NCBI GenBank assembly: GCA_020205615.1
Contig: CM035164.1
Location: 123,314,307 to 123,378,306 of the forward strand
From: Panax quinquefolius
Lineage: Eukaryota; Streptophyta; Magnoliopsida; Apiales; Araliaceae
Reading direction: 5' to 3'
Length of the DNA stretch: 64,000 bases
The notes under the pieces were generated by a model. The model did not search any database. It was not told where the DNA came from and saw nothing but the letters and a program-made list of their open reading frames with translations. Below are positions 47,309-59,429 of this stretch, in pieces. The position numbers and the translations under genes are program-made. Every line of letters begins with the position of its first letter. Position 1 is the first letter of the stretch.

Positions 47309-48630
47309 ATGGCTTCCAGAGACTCTGAACAAGGTTCACCCATCTCTGTAACACCGATCACCGTAGTTCCACCAAACCTAACCTCCTGGAAGGAACCTCG
47401 ACCATGAATCCCAAGGGTCGAAAGCCGATGCAAAATCCTCTCAAAACTCCCAAAACCCTCCAAATACTACAGAGCACGGATCGCTTCTCGCGTACCAATA
47501 CTCCCTATCGTGGTCGAGGTTTGAATTAAAAGGATTCAATCTAGGTACCACATTCCGGATACCCATGCGGTGGGGTTCCCAGATCCTAAGTGAAGATGTA
47601 CCAATGGCCGAGAAGGTTGGATGGTAGTCGTCCTCGTGACCTTACTTGCTTTCGGTAAGGGGTTCGTTTCCCTCTGCATATTTTTTATAGTGACTATATT
47701 GGGGTTCACAGGCGTGGGGTTACCAATCGCAGTACCAAACTCTTACATTCACATTTTGGACTTCGTGGCCTTCTACCATAAGTTGGGCGTTGAGCCTCCC
47801 TCGACTTCTTCTTCACCGTATACAAAATAGTCCAATCCGAGAGAGAAGGTTCAAGGCCTTGAAGAAACATTCTCCAAGTCAGGAAAAAAGTTCGAGAGGC
47901 GTTCCTTTGGTGAACACTCCTTGACAATAGGGGATGGCACGGAAGTGGTTACATGTCAAAGGTCCCAAATTTCTTCTTTACCGAATCCGGGCAATCGACG
48001 AAGATCTCTGCCGACTTCAGAGACATTTCAAGAGCAGGAAGTTGAAATGATGGAACTTTTCGACAATTTCCACTAAGGAGAGTTGGAAATATGGACTCCT
48101 CTCGAAGCGGTGGTTATATGACCATAAATGTAAGACCTGGTCTATTTCATATATATAAATTTCTTAAAATGCTTTTATGATGTGTAATCTAACATAGAAT
48201 TTATTTGTTTACATGCAGATATCTCTCGATCAAACCGAGCTCTTAGAAATAAAGGAGTTTGAAGATTTCTTGTCTAGAAGTCTTGGTCGTTGAGAATCTG
48301 CCAACCAATGAATTACTCCGTAAATAAAGCCAGCCGGAAATACATCTTGGCAATTCGAGCGATGAAAGAACAGGGTGATGAAGTTCACATACGGAAAGAG
48401 ACCCTCCATCCTCGTCGTCGAAGAGGAGGGCCACTAGAAAAGCCCAGTCGACACCTCTTATCACCCCTTCGAAAGCCGTTCCGGAAGCAGAGCCAATCCC
48501 ACATCAATCCCTCAACGAGGAGGTTTGCTCGATCGTCTGATCGAAGAAGTGTCCTCCGGACAAAAAATTAAAACCAAGATAACCCATTGTGTTACAGAAG
48601 AACTTGGGTGCCTCGGGTCTTCGATCATCC
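47309..48630 (+). pseudogene. Extra ORF of the second Tat element, cut by the gap
   Basis: Starts MASRDSEQGSPISVTPITVV at 47309. PF04195-like region at about 47670-47830: VTILGFTGVGL, VPNSYIHILDFVAFYHKLGVEP. An intron with GT at 48130 and CAG ending 48218 matches the one in Tat-1. Downstream exon has a basic segment (RRRGGPLEKPS). The sequence ends at the run of N. Confidence 0.5.
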
Positions 48631-48730
48631 NNNNNNNNNNNNNNNNNNNNNNNNNNNNNNNNNNNNNNNNNNNNNNNNNNNNNNNNNNNNNNNNNNNNNN
48701 NNNNNNNNNNNNNNNNNNNNNNNNNNNNNN
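48631..48730. other. Assembly gap, 100 N
   Basis: Exactly 100 N, a conventional placeholder length for a scaffold join of unknown size. Confidence 0.99.
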
Positions 48731-51700
48731 GGTCACCTCGACTTGCCCATTCATTGTGGATGAGCTCTGAAGTCTTCTTGTCTTTGAATCCTAAATCGCT
48801 CAAAAATTCTTCAAATTTTGAACCTGAATCAAGCGCCCATTGTCGATATCAATACTTTAGGGATTAGAATCGAAACACCACGGACTCCTTTACAAACTTT
48901 AAGCACTCCACGTTACATTATCGATCAAGTGGTTTCGCTTCTACCCACTTAGTCATATAATCAATAGCACGCATTTAAGCTAAACGACCCTTAGCTTTAG
49001 AGTATGATCCCGATATATCTACCCCAGGACAATGAAGGGTATAGGAGATAGAATCGAATATAACTCTTAGGTGGTGATGTGGGAACCAGGACTATTGGTG
49101 GCATTTTCACATTTCTTGGCGTCTTTACCAGTAAACTTCTTTGAAAATTGTTCACCAATAGTAACCTTGTCGAAATACTTTGTGTGCCAAAGACTTGGCG
49201 ACCATATGATCGTATAAATCCCTTCATGAACTTCTAGAAGAGCATACTCGACCGGACGGAACCAAACATTTCAATAATGGTGAGAAAACGCCAATCGATA
49301 AAGATCCCCATCAATAAGATTGAAATTAGTACTCTTGTATTTGATCTTCTTTGCTGAGATCGATCCAGAAGGAAGGACGCCCATCTCACAAATACTCGAT
49401 GTGAGGGGGGTCATCCAACGGTTTGTTATTTCGATGCACATCATCGTTTCATGTTGAACACTTTCTAACAGCGCAAAATTTCCAAATACTGCCGATCCAT
49501 GAAAGACATACGCATCCAGTAGTGGCCAATTTCGACAAAGCATCGATGAGAATTATCGTTGCATTCTATAACTGAAACTTCGTATGAAGCAAAAAATTGA
49601 AGTTGGTTTCTTAACTCAGCGGATATTTGATCATTCGGGTTCCCAGAAGCTTCATAATCTCCCGATAGCATTTGTTTAACGACCAAGCGAGAATCACTTA
49701 TAGATAATTAAGCTGTTGGACTTGAGACTCTTCGCTAATCGGACACCTGCTAACACTGCTTCGTACTCAGCCTCATTATTTGTTGCTTTAAACCCGAATC
49801 TGATGGCCTGCTGAACCTTAAATCCCTCCGGACTTATTAGAATAATTCCTGCTCCACTAACATTCATCGTAGAGGATCCATCCGCATCTAGCGTCCACGC
49901 TTTCGACCTCATTGAATAACGACACCTTCGCTTTCGATCGGAAGATTAAACTTCCGATAACTTCATATCCGCCCGGTGAGCGAACATTCTACCATAAAGT
50001 CGACCAAGGCTTGGCCTTTGATGGCGATTCGGGGATGATACTCGATAAAAAGCGGGACAATTCCATAGTCCATCTGCTAATTAATCTACGAGACCTCCGG
50101 CACCCATCACCTTCTTCAACGGTTGATCCGTGTAGAGCGACCCGAGTCGACCTTGAAAATCTGCCGAAGCTTTCTTACTGGCAATTATTAAAGCAAAAGG
50201 CAAATTTCTCAATGTTAGGATACTGGTTTGACATCTCGTGGGGCGTGGTCGGCGTAATAGGCCAGGATCTTGCTTCCCACTGATCTCCGAATCAAAAGCG
50301 CTCCAGCTGGCAGCCAAGGCGGCCATGAGGTACAAATACAAAGTCTCTGTTTGGGACGAGGCTTGACCAATAAAGGAAGTAGAAGAGCAGATCGTCTTTA
50401 TACTTTGAAAAGCATCTTCACACTTGGAAGTCCTTTGGAATGTCTTCGCATTCTTGGTCCCTTGATGTATCGAAGAGAAGGAAGACATCTTCTGCAGTTG
50501 GCGGCGAACCTCCTTAAAAGCCGCAATCCTACCGATCAGAATATTTGAGCGTCTTTGAATGACCGAGAGTCTTCATGTCGAGGATGGCTGGATCTTCTGG
50601 ATTGGCTTGATGCCCTTTGGTGACGAGATAACCGAGAAATTTTCGGCCTTGGTAGAAAGTACATTTGGTTGGATTAAGTCGCGGTTAATCGATGATGAAT
50701 AGTTTGAAAACATTCCTCTAGATCGTCTAAATGTTTACGAATTTGCATACTCTTCACGATCATGTCATCTACATAAACCTCCATGTTCCTCCCCAAATTA
50801 TCTATTGAATATAAAGTTCATCATCCTCGATAGGTAGCTCAAAGATTAATCGAGGACCAAAAGTCATTTTTTATGCGCGTACTGCCGAGCGATTGTGTAA
50901 TGAATCTTTGTTTTGGAATGTCTTCTTTGCTGGCATGGATATTTGATGATAACACGAAAAGCATCCATAAAACTTAATAATCATACCGAAGTGGCATCGA
51001 TAAAATTTGATCGATATAGGGAAGGAGGATAAAAGTCCTTGGACGAGGCTTTGTTGAGAATCGGTGTAATCGATGCAAACCCGCCACTTTCCATTATGTA
51101 CGCACCAATACTACATTTCTTTATCCACTCAAGGTAATCAATCTCATAGATGAAGTCGGTGAATTGCAATTTTTGACTTCTTCATCGATGATCTTTTGGC
51201 GTTCTGGAGCAAATATCCGCTTTCTTACGTGGCGGCTTTTTGAAGGATCTATCTCCGGTTTATGCTCAAGCAACCTTAGGTGACTCGAGGCATATCTTGT
51301 GGTTCCCATGCAAAAATATCGACATAGCATCGTAAAAGTTCCACAAGATTAAATCCAAGAGGTTACAGTAAGTAGCTCGAACCAATCTTCCATTTGTCTT
51401 GTCCGGCTTTCAGATATTGACTCAATTTCCTCCGTTCCTCGGTGAGGATTACCAAGCGATTACGAAGCGCTCTCGGTGAAGGGTTCGATTTCAATTGCCA
51501 TCGTCTTTCTTTGTTTCTGACCCCATTCGGATGAAATGATGCCAATTAGATAACATCTTGGGCGAGATCCAAGTCACCCATCCTCTCTACTCCGTGTCTT
51601 TGTGGGAACTTGATTTTGAAATGTGGGATGGAAATTCTGACTGAAGATTTGTCGATGTAGGTCTTCCCAAAATGGCGTTGTGGTAGAATCCACATGTCTG

Positions 51701-52080
51701 ACATAAAATTTACAAGTTATCTCCACTTAGCGTAGAAGTAGTCTTAGAAGATGACGGGGAGTTGATAGTCAAAGCCACTTTGGCGAGGATCGTTTAGAAA
51801 CCGTATAGAGGAGCCTCTGTCAGGCCTCCATTTTGTGCTCATCGAGATGCATTCTTTGATAAGCATGGGCATAAAGAATGTCCACCAGAAGATCCGTTAT
51901 CTATCATCATGCGTTTCACATCCATTTGAGCCCACTTGTCTTTGTGATCACCAATGCTCCTTCATGCGGTTCAATGGGCTCCGAAGGATAATCCGCATCG
52001 TAAATGAAATAACAGTTTCTGGGAAAGGCACATCGACCTCAGAGTAACATCGGTTATTGACATATAGCCCGAATCAAGAT
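48731..52080 (-). pseudogene. Pol of Tat-1, second reading
   Basis: Collinear with 39957-43300. RNase H is better preserved here: TNNEAEYEAVLAGVRLAKSL at about 49800-49730 and RLVVKQMLSGDYEASG at about 49690-49640. RT box at about 50790-50760. The integrase C-terminus is missing because the contig starts inside it at 48731. Probably not an independent locus. Confidence 0.7.
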
Positions 52081-52099
52081 AAGACCTCCTCTTCTTCCC

Positions 52100-54060
52100 T
52101 ACTAATTTCCCAGCAGACCCACGGTTATTACATCAACGACTTGTCTTGGCGGTGGAGCATTTTGAGCAGGCGGTACTTAGGCTATTCGAGCAGTGCGATC
52201 GATAACCTGCTTTGATTTTGCCGGTCTTTTCGTACATATTGAATCAATGAAGCCACTTTTAATCTTGTTTTCTACAAAATCCTTTAGATTACAACATTCA
52301 TTAGTGTCGTGACCGGTGACTTGATGATAACCACAATATTTACGAGGGTTGCCATGTCCCGTTTTGTAATTATCGAGGTGGTTCAAAGAAAATTTGGTTT
52401 GGATCGATCCAAAATTATCGACCTCTCAGTATTCATTTGGGTATAAACCTTATTAACCTTCGAGGTAAGGAGCGATTGTCTGATGACTAGCGCTTTGCTT
52501 GCTTCGCCACGAGTTATTGTACTTCTTGAACTACATACGCCCTTTGGTTGTAACCTCCTCCTCTTCTACGATCGACATCGGTCTTGGGAACCTCTACTTC
52601 CTTTGATTGGCTCAAAGAAGGATTCTTGAGACTATTCATAGCCTCTTCCGCAACAATATAGCCTTACGCCTTGTCGAAAGGCTGCTGAAACTCTTGGATG
52701 GTGAAACATCAATTTCTTTACCAATTTCTCCGATTTAACGAGATCCGGCCCATTACGGAATAATCCAGCGGCTTGGAGATCATTAAGATCGGACACTGTC
52801 CAATCGCTTCCCTAAACCTCTTTACATATTGGGCTAAAGATTCGTTTTGGTGAGCTCTTGGGACTTGTCTTTAAAGAACACATAAGCTTCCCCTTCTTGG
52901 TTGCTTCCAAGCGAGCATGGAACTTATCACAAAGTTCGGACCACGAGGAGATAGAATCAGATGGTAAAGTCCCCATCCAACATCTGGCGTCTTTTCTCAA
53001 AGTAGTGTAAAAGTGTGACATTTAGCGACATCGATAAAGTCGTAGTAATCCATTAATCGATCAAGCGCTTTGTTATGGTCATAAGGATCTCCTGACCCAT
53101 CATAGTTCTCCATGCGAGGTAACTTTTTGGTAGCATCTGCTTTCTCCTTGAGAATATCAGAGGTAAAAGGGGATGCCTTCTTACCAGAAATATCTTTCAC
53201 CTGTTGTACCTCAGCCAATTGTTTCCGAAGTTCTTTCAACTCTCTAACCAGAAAATCAACACCTTCGGGTTGTGATGAGATCTCCTTTTCCTGGGCGACA
53301 CTAGGTTTTGGAATGGATCGACCCTTCCCTGCCGATCTTATCGCCTTTACGGGACTTCTTGATTTACTAGGTCGTAAAGTTTCATCCTCATGATGAGAAC
53401 GATTGTAACGGTATTCTCCCCTTCGGGTTTCTGACATAATTTCTCTCGACCTGCTCCTTCGTCTTTCATCGTCACGATGAATTGATCTAACAACTGTCAG
53501 TGCCTTCTTTGAGGCCGAAGGCGTTCTGCTCCTCGATCTCCTCCTACTGTGAGAATGATCCCTGGACACATGCATAGAATGTTCCGGTTCCTTACCCTTA
53601 AGGACGGGTACTTCCTTATGCCTACTTCGTCCTTGGTGAAAATGGCTAGATGCTTCGTCTCTCGACTCATTCACCCGAAGCATCTGTTGGCTATATCTTC
53701 CCTTTGTCTTAACAGAACCTCAAAGCCTTATCCGCTTCGTCCGCCATCCTTGCTTGACTTGGTAGCTCGGTCCTCTTGACCACTTTGGCGATGAGTCTGG
53801 TTGGTGAACCCTTTACCCGTTCGGATTGGGATCGCGCCCTTTATCGGCGTTAAAAACTAACTTCCGTCTCCACCATGGATCTTGGACGAAGTTCTTACGA
53901 ATCGTTCTTAGAAGCCGTGCTCTCGACGACCACTTTTAGAAGGACCCAATAGATCCTTCTACGGAGATCGAGGCGATGATGAACTAACTTGACCATCGCC
54001 TTTGCCCTTGGGTGTTACATCTCTACTCCTCATCATTCTTGAAGCAAATTTAAACAATTG
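52100..54060 (-). pseudogene. Gag of Tat-1, second reading
   Basis: A continuous 228-residue frame (53683-52997) begins LRVNESRDEASSHF. It carries the RRRSRSRTPSASKK-rich N-terminus, a helical segment LVRELKELRKQLAEVQQ and the capsid start YDGSGDPYDHNKALDRLMDY. The capsid continues in another frame (SISSWSELCDKFHARLEATK). The zinc-binding part is YHQVTGHDTNECCNLKDF at about 52340-52280. Confidence 0.75.
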
Positions 54061-54094
54061 TGATTGAAAAGAGCCCCTCCTTCTAGCGCCTTGA

Positions 54095-54770
54095 TGTTAA
54101 CGCCAAGATCTTTTCGTCACGTCCCAATCACCTAAAAGCGTCCACGATCACATAGCGTAAACCTGATAAACACCACAAGCTTCCGGCGGGCGGTTCCAAA
54201 ATCGGGGATAGCTTCGGCGTGAGAATCGGTATGTGAATTCACAAGGTTTTTAGAAAGCAGAGGTTATATCACCTAGTGTATTGATATCGAGAGATAATAA
54301 TAATTCTACGTGTATATCGATTTTTAATGAAGAAGAGTATGAACGCATTACCTCTTGGTAGAGACTTCCTTGCTAAGTTATACCCCTTACGGCACGAATT
54401 ACAAGTGCCACCCACTACTACGACGACATTCCCCTTTGCCGATGGGTTCTGTAAATTGCGTGTGGTTTGTTCAACTTTGCTTTTGATCACTATTTTCTAC
54501 CGTAGGCCAATTCTGATCCCATCCACATTAATGCATGGCGATTCTTTAGTCAACCAAACATGCTTTTTCATCATTCTGGTCAAAGATTATAGATATTTAA
54601 AATGTCTAAATGATTGATCCATTGACCGGGCAGGTTTTATAAGTTTGAAATGAAAATGATACGATCATTGGGCTTAATGATTTTAATAATTCAATAATAG
54701 AGGCCCAATAGAATAAAAAGAATAAGCCCAATACACTTGGCCCAAATAGATAAAATATCACGACCCAACA
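54095..54770 (-). repeat. 5' LTR of Tat-1 (second reading), with target duplication CTTCC
   Basis: 676 bp, the same LTR as 34851-35518. CTTCC at 54771-54775 equals the 5 bp left of the partner LTR (34846-34850). The likely primer site is next to it at about 54075-54094. Confidence 0.85.
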
Positions 54771-55140
54771 CTTCCAATACTCAAAACGCAAATTTGAATG
54801 TTAGGGTTTTGCTCGTGGAAAGAAATCTAGTATTTGTCTGATGCCAAGTTCAACCTTTTTCGTCGCGCCTATTGTAAAAACAGGTTCGTCCAGAGTGTGT
54901 AGCGTTTGGGAGGTTGTTTGTTACTGCATCACTAATATATTTTAGGCTACGAAAAAAACACTCCCTTGACAGTATATTAGTACTACCTCTGTCTCATAAT
55001 AATTGTCTTTTTAACTAAAATTACACATACCAATACACAAGTTAAAATGGCGAAAATACACTTAATATATTTTTTTTGAAGTTGAAGAGTTAATGAGTGT
55101 CATTTAATTGTAGTGATGGTAAGATGCAATAAATACCATT
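54771..55140. other. Host spacer (second reading), probable displaced leader/promoter
   Basis: Begins CTTCCAATACTCAAAACG and includes TGTTAGGGTTTTGCTCGTGG. On the minus strand the latter gives AAACCCTAAC, a telo-box-like element common near plant transcription starts. The second half resembles a Stowaway MITE cut by the next LTR at 55141. Confidence 0.45.
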
Positions 55141-55791
55141 TGTTAACGCCAAGATCTTCTGCCACGTCTCAATCACGTAAGGCATACGATCACGCGCGAT
55201 AAACACGATAAACACCACAAAACGGCGGTACATTAAAAGTCGAGGGGGATAGCTCGAGCGTGAGAGTCGATAGCGTGTTTACTGAGGTTAACAATGGAGG
55301 ATGTAATGTCTAGTGTCTTGAGAGAGATAATAATTCTCGATTGTGTGTATGTGATTATGAATGATAGTGTGTATGAGAGCGCCTCTTTGTGAAGACTTCC
55401 TTCCTAAGTTATACTCTCTGCTGGATTCTTGTGCCACCACTCTTACCCGACACACCTCTTGATCGATGGGTTCTGCCGATTGCATGTAGTCTATCCACTT
55501 ACTTTTGGTCCTTTGTTTTCTGGCCGTGGGTTATGATCCCATCCACATTAATGCATAGCGGTCTTTCTAGTCGGCCGTCATTTTTTCATCATTGCAAGTT
55601 AAAGTAATAGATATTAAAATGTCTAAGGAATTCGATCCATTGAAGCAGGCCAGGTCTTATAAGTTAAAATGGAAATAATATGGTGACAGGCTCAATGACT
55701 TTCGCGGATTCGATAATAAAGGCCCGATGGATTAATTAAATGAGTAAGCCCAATTTACGAAGCCCAAAGAGAGAAAATATCGCACCCGACA
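55141..55791 (-). repeat. LTR of the second Tat element (second reading)
   Basis: 651 bp, near-identical in AT-rich parts to 46299-46956. It is the 3' LTR relative to the minus-strand pol at 59430-62337. Confidence 0.8.
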
Positions 55792-56158
55792 TTGCCCCCT
55801 AGTTTTTGTTGAGCAGAATGTCCATGCTATAAATTCCGTGATATTTAAAAGCCCATAGTGAGAAGTAATTGAAATGTACCGATTCTTATTCATGAGATGA
55901 AATAAGAGGATAACAGAGGCCCAAATCGGAAAGGCCACATACATTAAATATCTGGACCCGGGAGGCAGGATGACTTCCCATTCAAATTCTAAATCATTAC
56001 TAACATTTAATGTATAGGCCTTGAACAAGTATGGCAAGTCGATATAAAAGATAACTTTACCAAATTTGGAGGTTTACACCTTACATTTGAAATTTGAGCG
56101 CCTTTTGAACTTTCTGCTCTCGAACTTTCTTTCTTCCTCTCGCAAGCAAGTCGAAAAA

Positions 56159-58590
56159 ATGGCTTCCAGAGACTACGAACAAGGTTCACCCATCTAGTGG
56201 TAACCGATCACCGTCGTTCCACCAAACCCTAACCCTCGTGAAGGAACCTCGACCATGAATCCCAAGGGGGTCGAAAGCCAAAGAATCCCCTCAAAACTCC
56301 CAAAACCCCCCTCCAAGATACTACGAGAAACGCGGATCGCTTCTCGCGTACCAATACTCCCTCTATCGTGGCCGAAATTTGAATTAAAAAGGATTGATCT
56401 CGGTACCACATTAGGATACCCGTGCGGTCGGGGTTCCCAGATCCGTGAAGATGTACAATGGCCGAGGAAGGTTGGAATGGTAGTCCGTGACCTTGCTCGA
56501 GAAGGGGTTCGTTTCCCTCTGCATATTTTTATAGTGACTATATTGGGGTTCACAGGCGTGGGGTTAGCTTGATTGGTACCAAACTCTTACATTCACATTT
56601 TGGACTTCGTGCCTTACACCATAAGTTGGGCGTTGAGCCTCCATGACTTCTTCTTTCACTGGTATACAAAATAGTCCAATCCGAGAGAAAGGGTTCGAGG
56701 CCTTAGCAAACATTCTCAGAAGTCGGGAAAAAAGTTCGAGGCGTTCCATTTGGTGAACACTCCTTGACAATAGGGGATGCACGAGAAGTGGTTACATGTC
56801 AAAGGTCTGAAATTTCTTCTTTCTGCGAAGCTGGCAAGCGAGAAGATCTCTGTGACTTGAGACATTTACGAAGAGCGGGAAGTTGAAATGATGGAACTTT
56901 TCGACAATTTCCCCTAAGGAGGAGTGGAAATATGGACTCCTCTCAAGCGAGCATGGTTATATGACCGTAAATGTAAGCCTTTGGTCTATTTTATATATAT
57001 AAATTTCTTAAAATGCTTTTATGATGTGTAATCTAACATAGAATTTTTTGTTTCATGCGGTATCTACGATCGGAAAGAGCTCCTTAGAAATAAAGGAGTT
57101 TGAAGATTTCTTGTCAGGAAGTCTTGAAGTGTTGAGAATCTGCCAATGACGAGGCTACTCCGAAGGCCGTAGAGCCGGAAATCATCTTGGCAATTCGAGC
57201 AGAAGAAGAGACGGTGATGAAGTTCACATGCGGAAGAGACCCTCCATCCTCGTCGGAAGAGGAGGGCCACTAGAAAAGCCAGTCGACACCTCTTATCACC
57301 CTTACGAAGCCATTCCGGAAGCAGAGCCAACCCCACATCAATCCCTCGGCGAGGAGGTTTGCTCGATCGTCTGATCGAAGAAGTGTCCTCCGGACCAAAA
57401 ATTAAAACCAAGATAACCCATTGTGGTAGAAGAACTTAGAGGTGCCTCGGTCTTGATCATCCATCCCACCGCCCCGTGCCCCTGTAGAAATACAAATTAG
57501 TGAAGAAGGTGATTAGGACGAAGTGGTGCAATACGCTTATCCGGAAAAGAAGCGCTTTTGACGACCATCCGAGTTACGCTTACGCCTCACCCCTCGAGAA
57601 CCCACCCCAAATAAATCCCCTTCTCCACGAAGCTATACGTATGGATCCTACCCCTCTGAGCAACCCGACTCCTTTTTCTCGAAAGAAGAGACCCTCCCCG
57701 ACGAGCAGCGGGTCCTTACAGTCGGGGGTTATCATCTGAAAGCTATGGGGTCCCGACCTTGTGGCCTAGATTGATCACAATTTTCCTCGACCTTTTTGGA
57801 GCCTTAAATGCGGAACACTAACGACCATCGGTTCGATGATCATACGGACGGAAATCTGCTCGATGAGGGGATGAGCTATCTGGCTAAGGTAAATAACAAT
57901 TTCTTTATCTTCTATTTCTCTGTTCTCGTTTGGATATCTGGACATTGACTTGAACACTTTGAAAATATGTAGAGTTACTTATTTGTCTTGGACGTTTGCG
58001 TCAGAGAGACACATAAATGGGGAGGCCGAGGAGGATTTCATGAGGCGAGGAGATAAATATCTTTGAAATCGACCTTGGATCGAGAAAAGTGCGTCGTGAA
58101 GACGCTTTTATACCATCAGCGGCCTTCAAAGAGAATTAGATCGGGCTAGGATGGACTGAAGGCGTCGACGACGAGTAAGAACCCGCGAGGATGGGTTGTT
58201 TGCGAAAAAGCCGATGACAAGCTTAAGCATGACATGAGCGGCTTGGTGAAGAAAACCTACTCTGAAGGCCGAAAATGAGGAGTTTTCTTGACTGACGAAG
58301 ATTGACTTGGCGAGGCTTAGGCGAAGGCCGGGGCGAAAGCGAAGGCATAAGGCCAGCGCCGTAAACTTCGTCACAAAATAAAGGATCTTGAGGGCCGGGG
58401 CCCTCTTACGTAGAAGAAGCTGCGGAAGGCGATTGAGGTGGACTCTGAGGATTGAGACGAACTTAATGCCAAAATCATGAAGGTATATTCGGAGAATGCG
58501 AAGATTGCGAGGCGAGGAAAAAGAAAAGCTATCTGCTTTGCTTTCATTTGGACCCGACCTTACTTAACTTTCAGGGGCGAAGGTGGCGCT
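56159..58590 (+). pseudogene. Extra ORF of the second Tat element (PF04195-like)
   Basis: MASRD start at 56159. The best-preserved PF04195 motif of the window is at 56500-56620: EGVRFPLHIFIVTILGF, then VPNSYIHILDFV. The conserved intron runs from GT at 56973 to about 57058, where the CAG acceptor of the other copies reads CGG. A second probable intron begins at GTAAATAAC near 57889. The C-terminal part again is charged (KEKLSALLSF-like frames near 58500). It is frameshifted throughout. Confidence 0.55.
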
Positions 58591-58999
58591 GAATGTCCCT
58601 CTCATTTTTGTTACATGTAAAAATTTAACTACTTTAAACTTTTTGTGTTTCGTGTGATTAGTTTATGGTGACTTGAATGAATGAGCGTTTTATTTTATTG
58701 ATGAATCTTCAATTTTCTTGATTGTGAGCTCCATTTTGGTTAATTTCTTGTCGATAATTGACATCGATAAAAGCTGAACCCAACTAGTGAATCAGCTACG
58801 ACATATAACAGTTAGTTTATGAAATGAAGTGAATTGAATTTTACGGACAGAATTTAACTTAACTGAATTGAATGAACTGAACTCAACACTTAAACAAAGT
58901 AAAGTAATATATACTCATCGGTACCGAAGTGTGAGATCGGTCATGTGTGAGGTGAATTTGGCTGATCCTCCTTGCACCATCAAAATCTTGCTTACCACT

Positions 59000-59400
59000 C
59001 GGGGTAGAACAAGTATATAAGGACCAAGATATAAGGATCAAGATATAAGGATCAATTGTGATTATTGACTTACTATCCTTGGTAAAATCAATATAGGATC
59101 ATAAGGGCCTTTATCACCACTCGGGGTAGAAACAATAAATGGTTTGCCATCGAATGGCCATTGTGAGAGTCCTACCATACCTCCTTACACACCATTGTGA
59201 CCTTAGGAAAAATAAGACCGGGATCAATAGTGACCATTGATTTACCACCCTTGGTAAAATCAATATCGATATAGGATCATAAGAACCTTTGTCTACCACT
59301 CGGGGTAGAACGATAAATGGTACGCCATCGAATGGCCGGTAGAGTCTACCATACCTCCTTACACCATTGTGACCTTAGGACCAGCAGAGCAGGGATCAAT
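59000..59400. repeat. Tandem repeat spacer of the second Tat element
   Basis: Two to three long units, roughly 180 bp apart, share GATTATTGACTTAC or GACCATTGATTTACC, GGTAAAATCAATATAGGATC, CCACTCGGGGTAGAA and CCATCGAATGGCC. They are related to the 111-bp units of Tat-1 but expanded by a CACTCGGGGTAG segment. Confidence 0.75.
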
Positions 59401-59429
59401 TGTGAAAAAGTGACTTTTATTGATAATGA

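Noticed and set aside
48504..48867. Frames spanning the run of N
   Set aside because: They translate unknown bases; there is no evidence that the two sides are contiguous.
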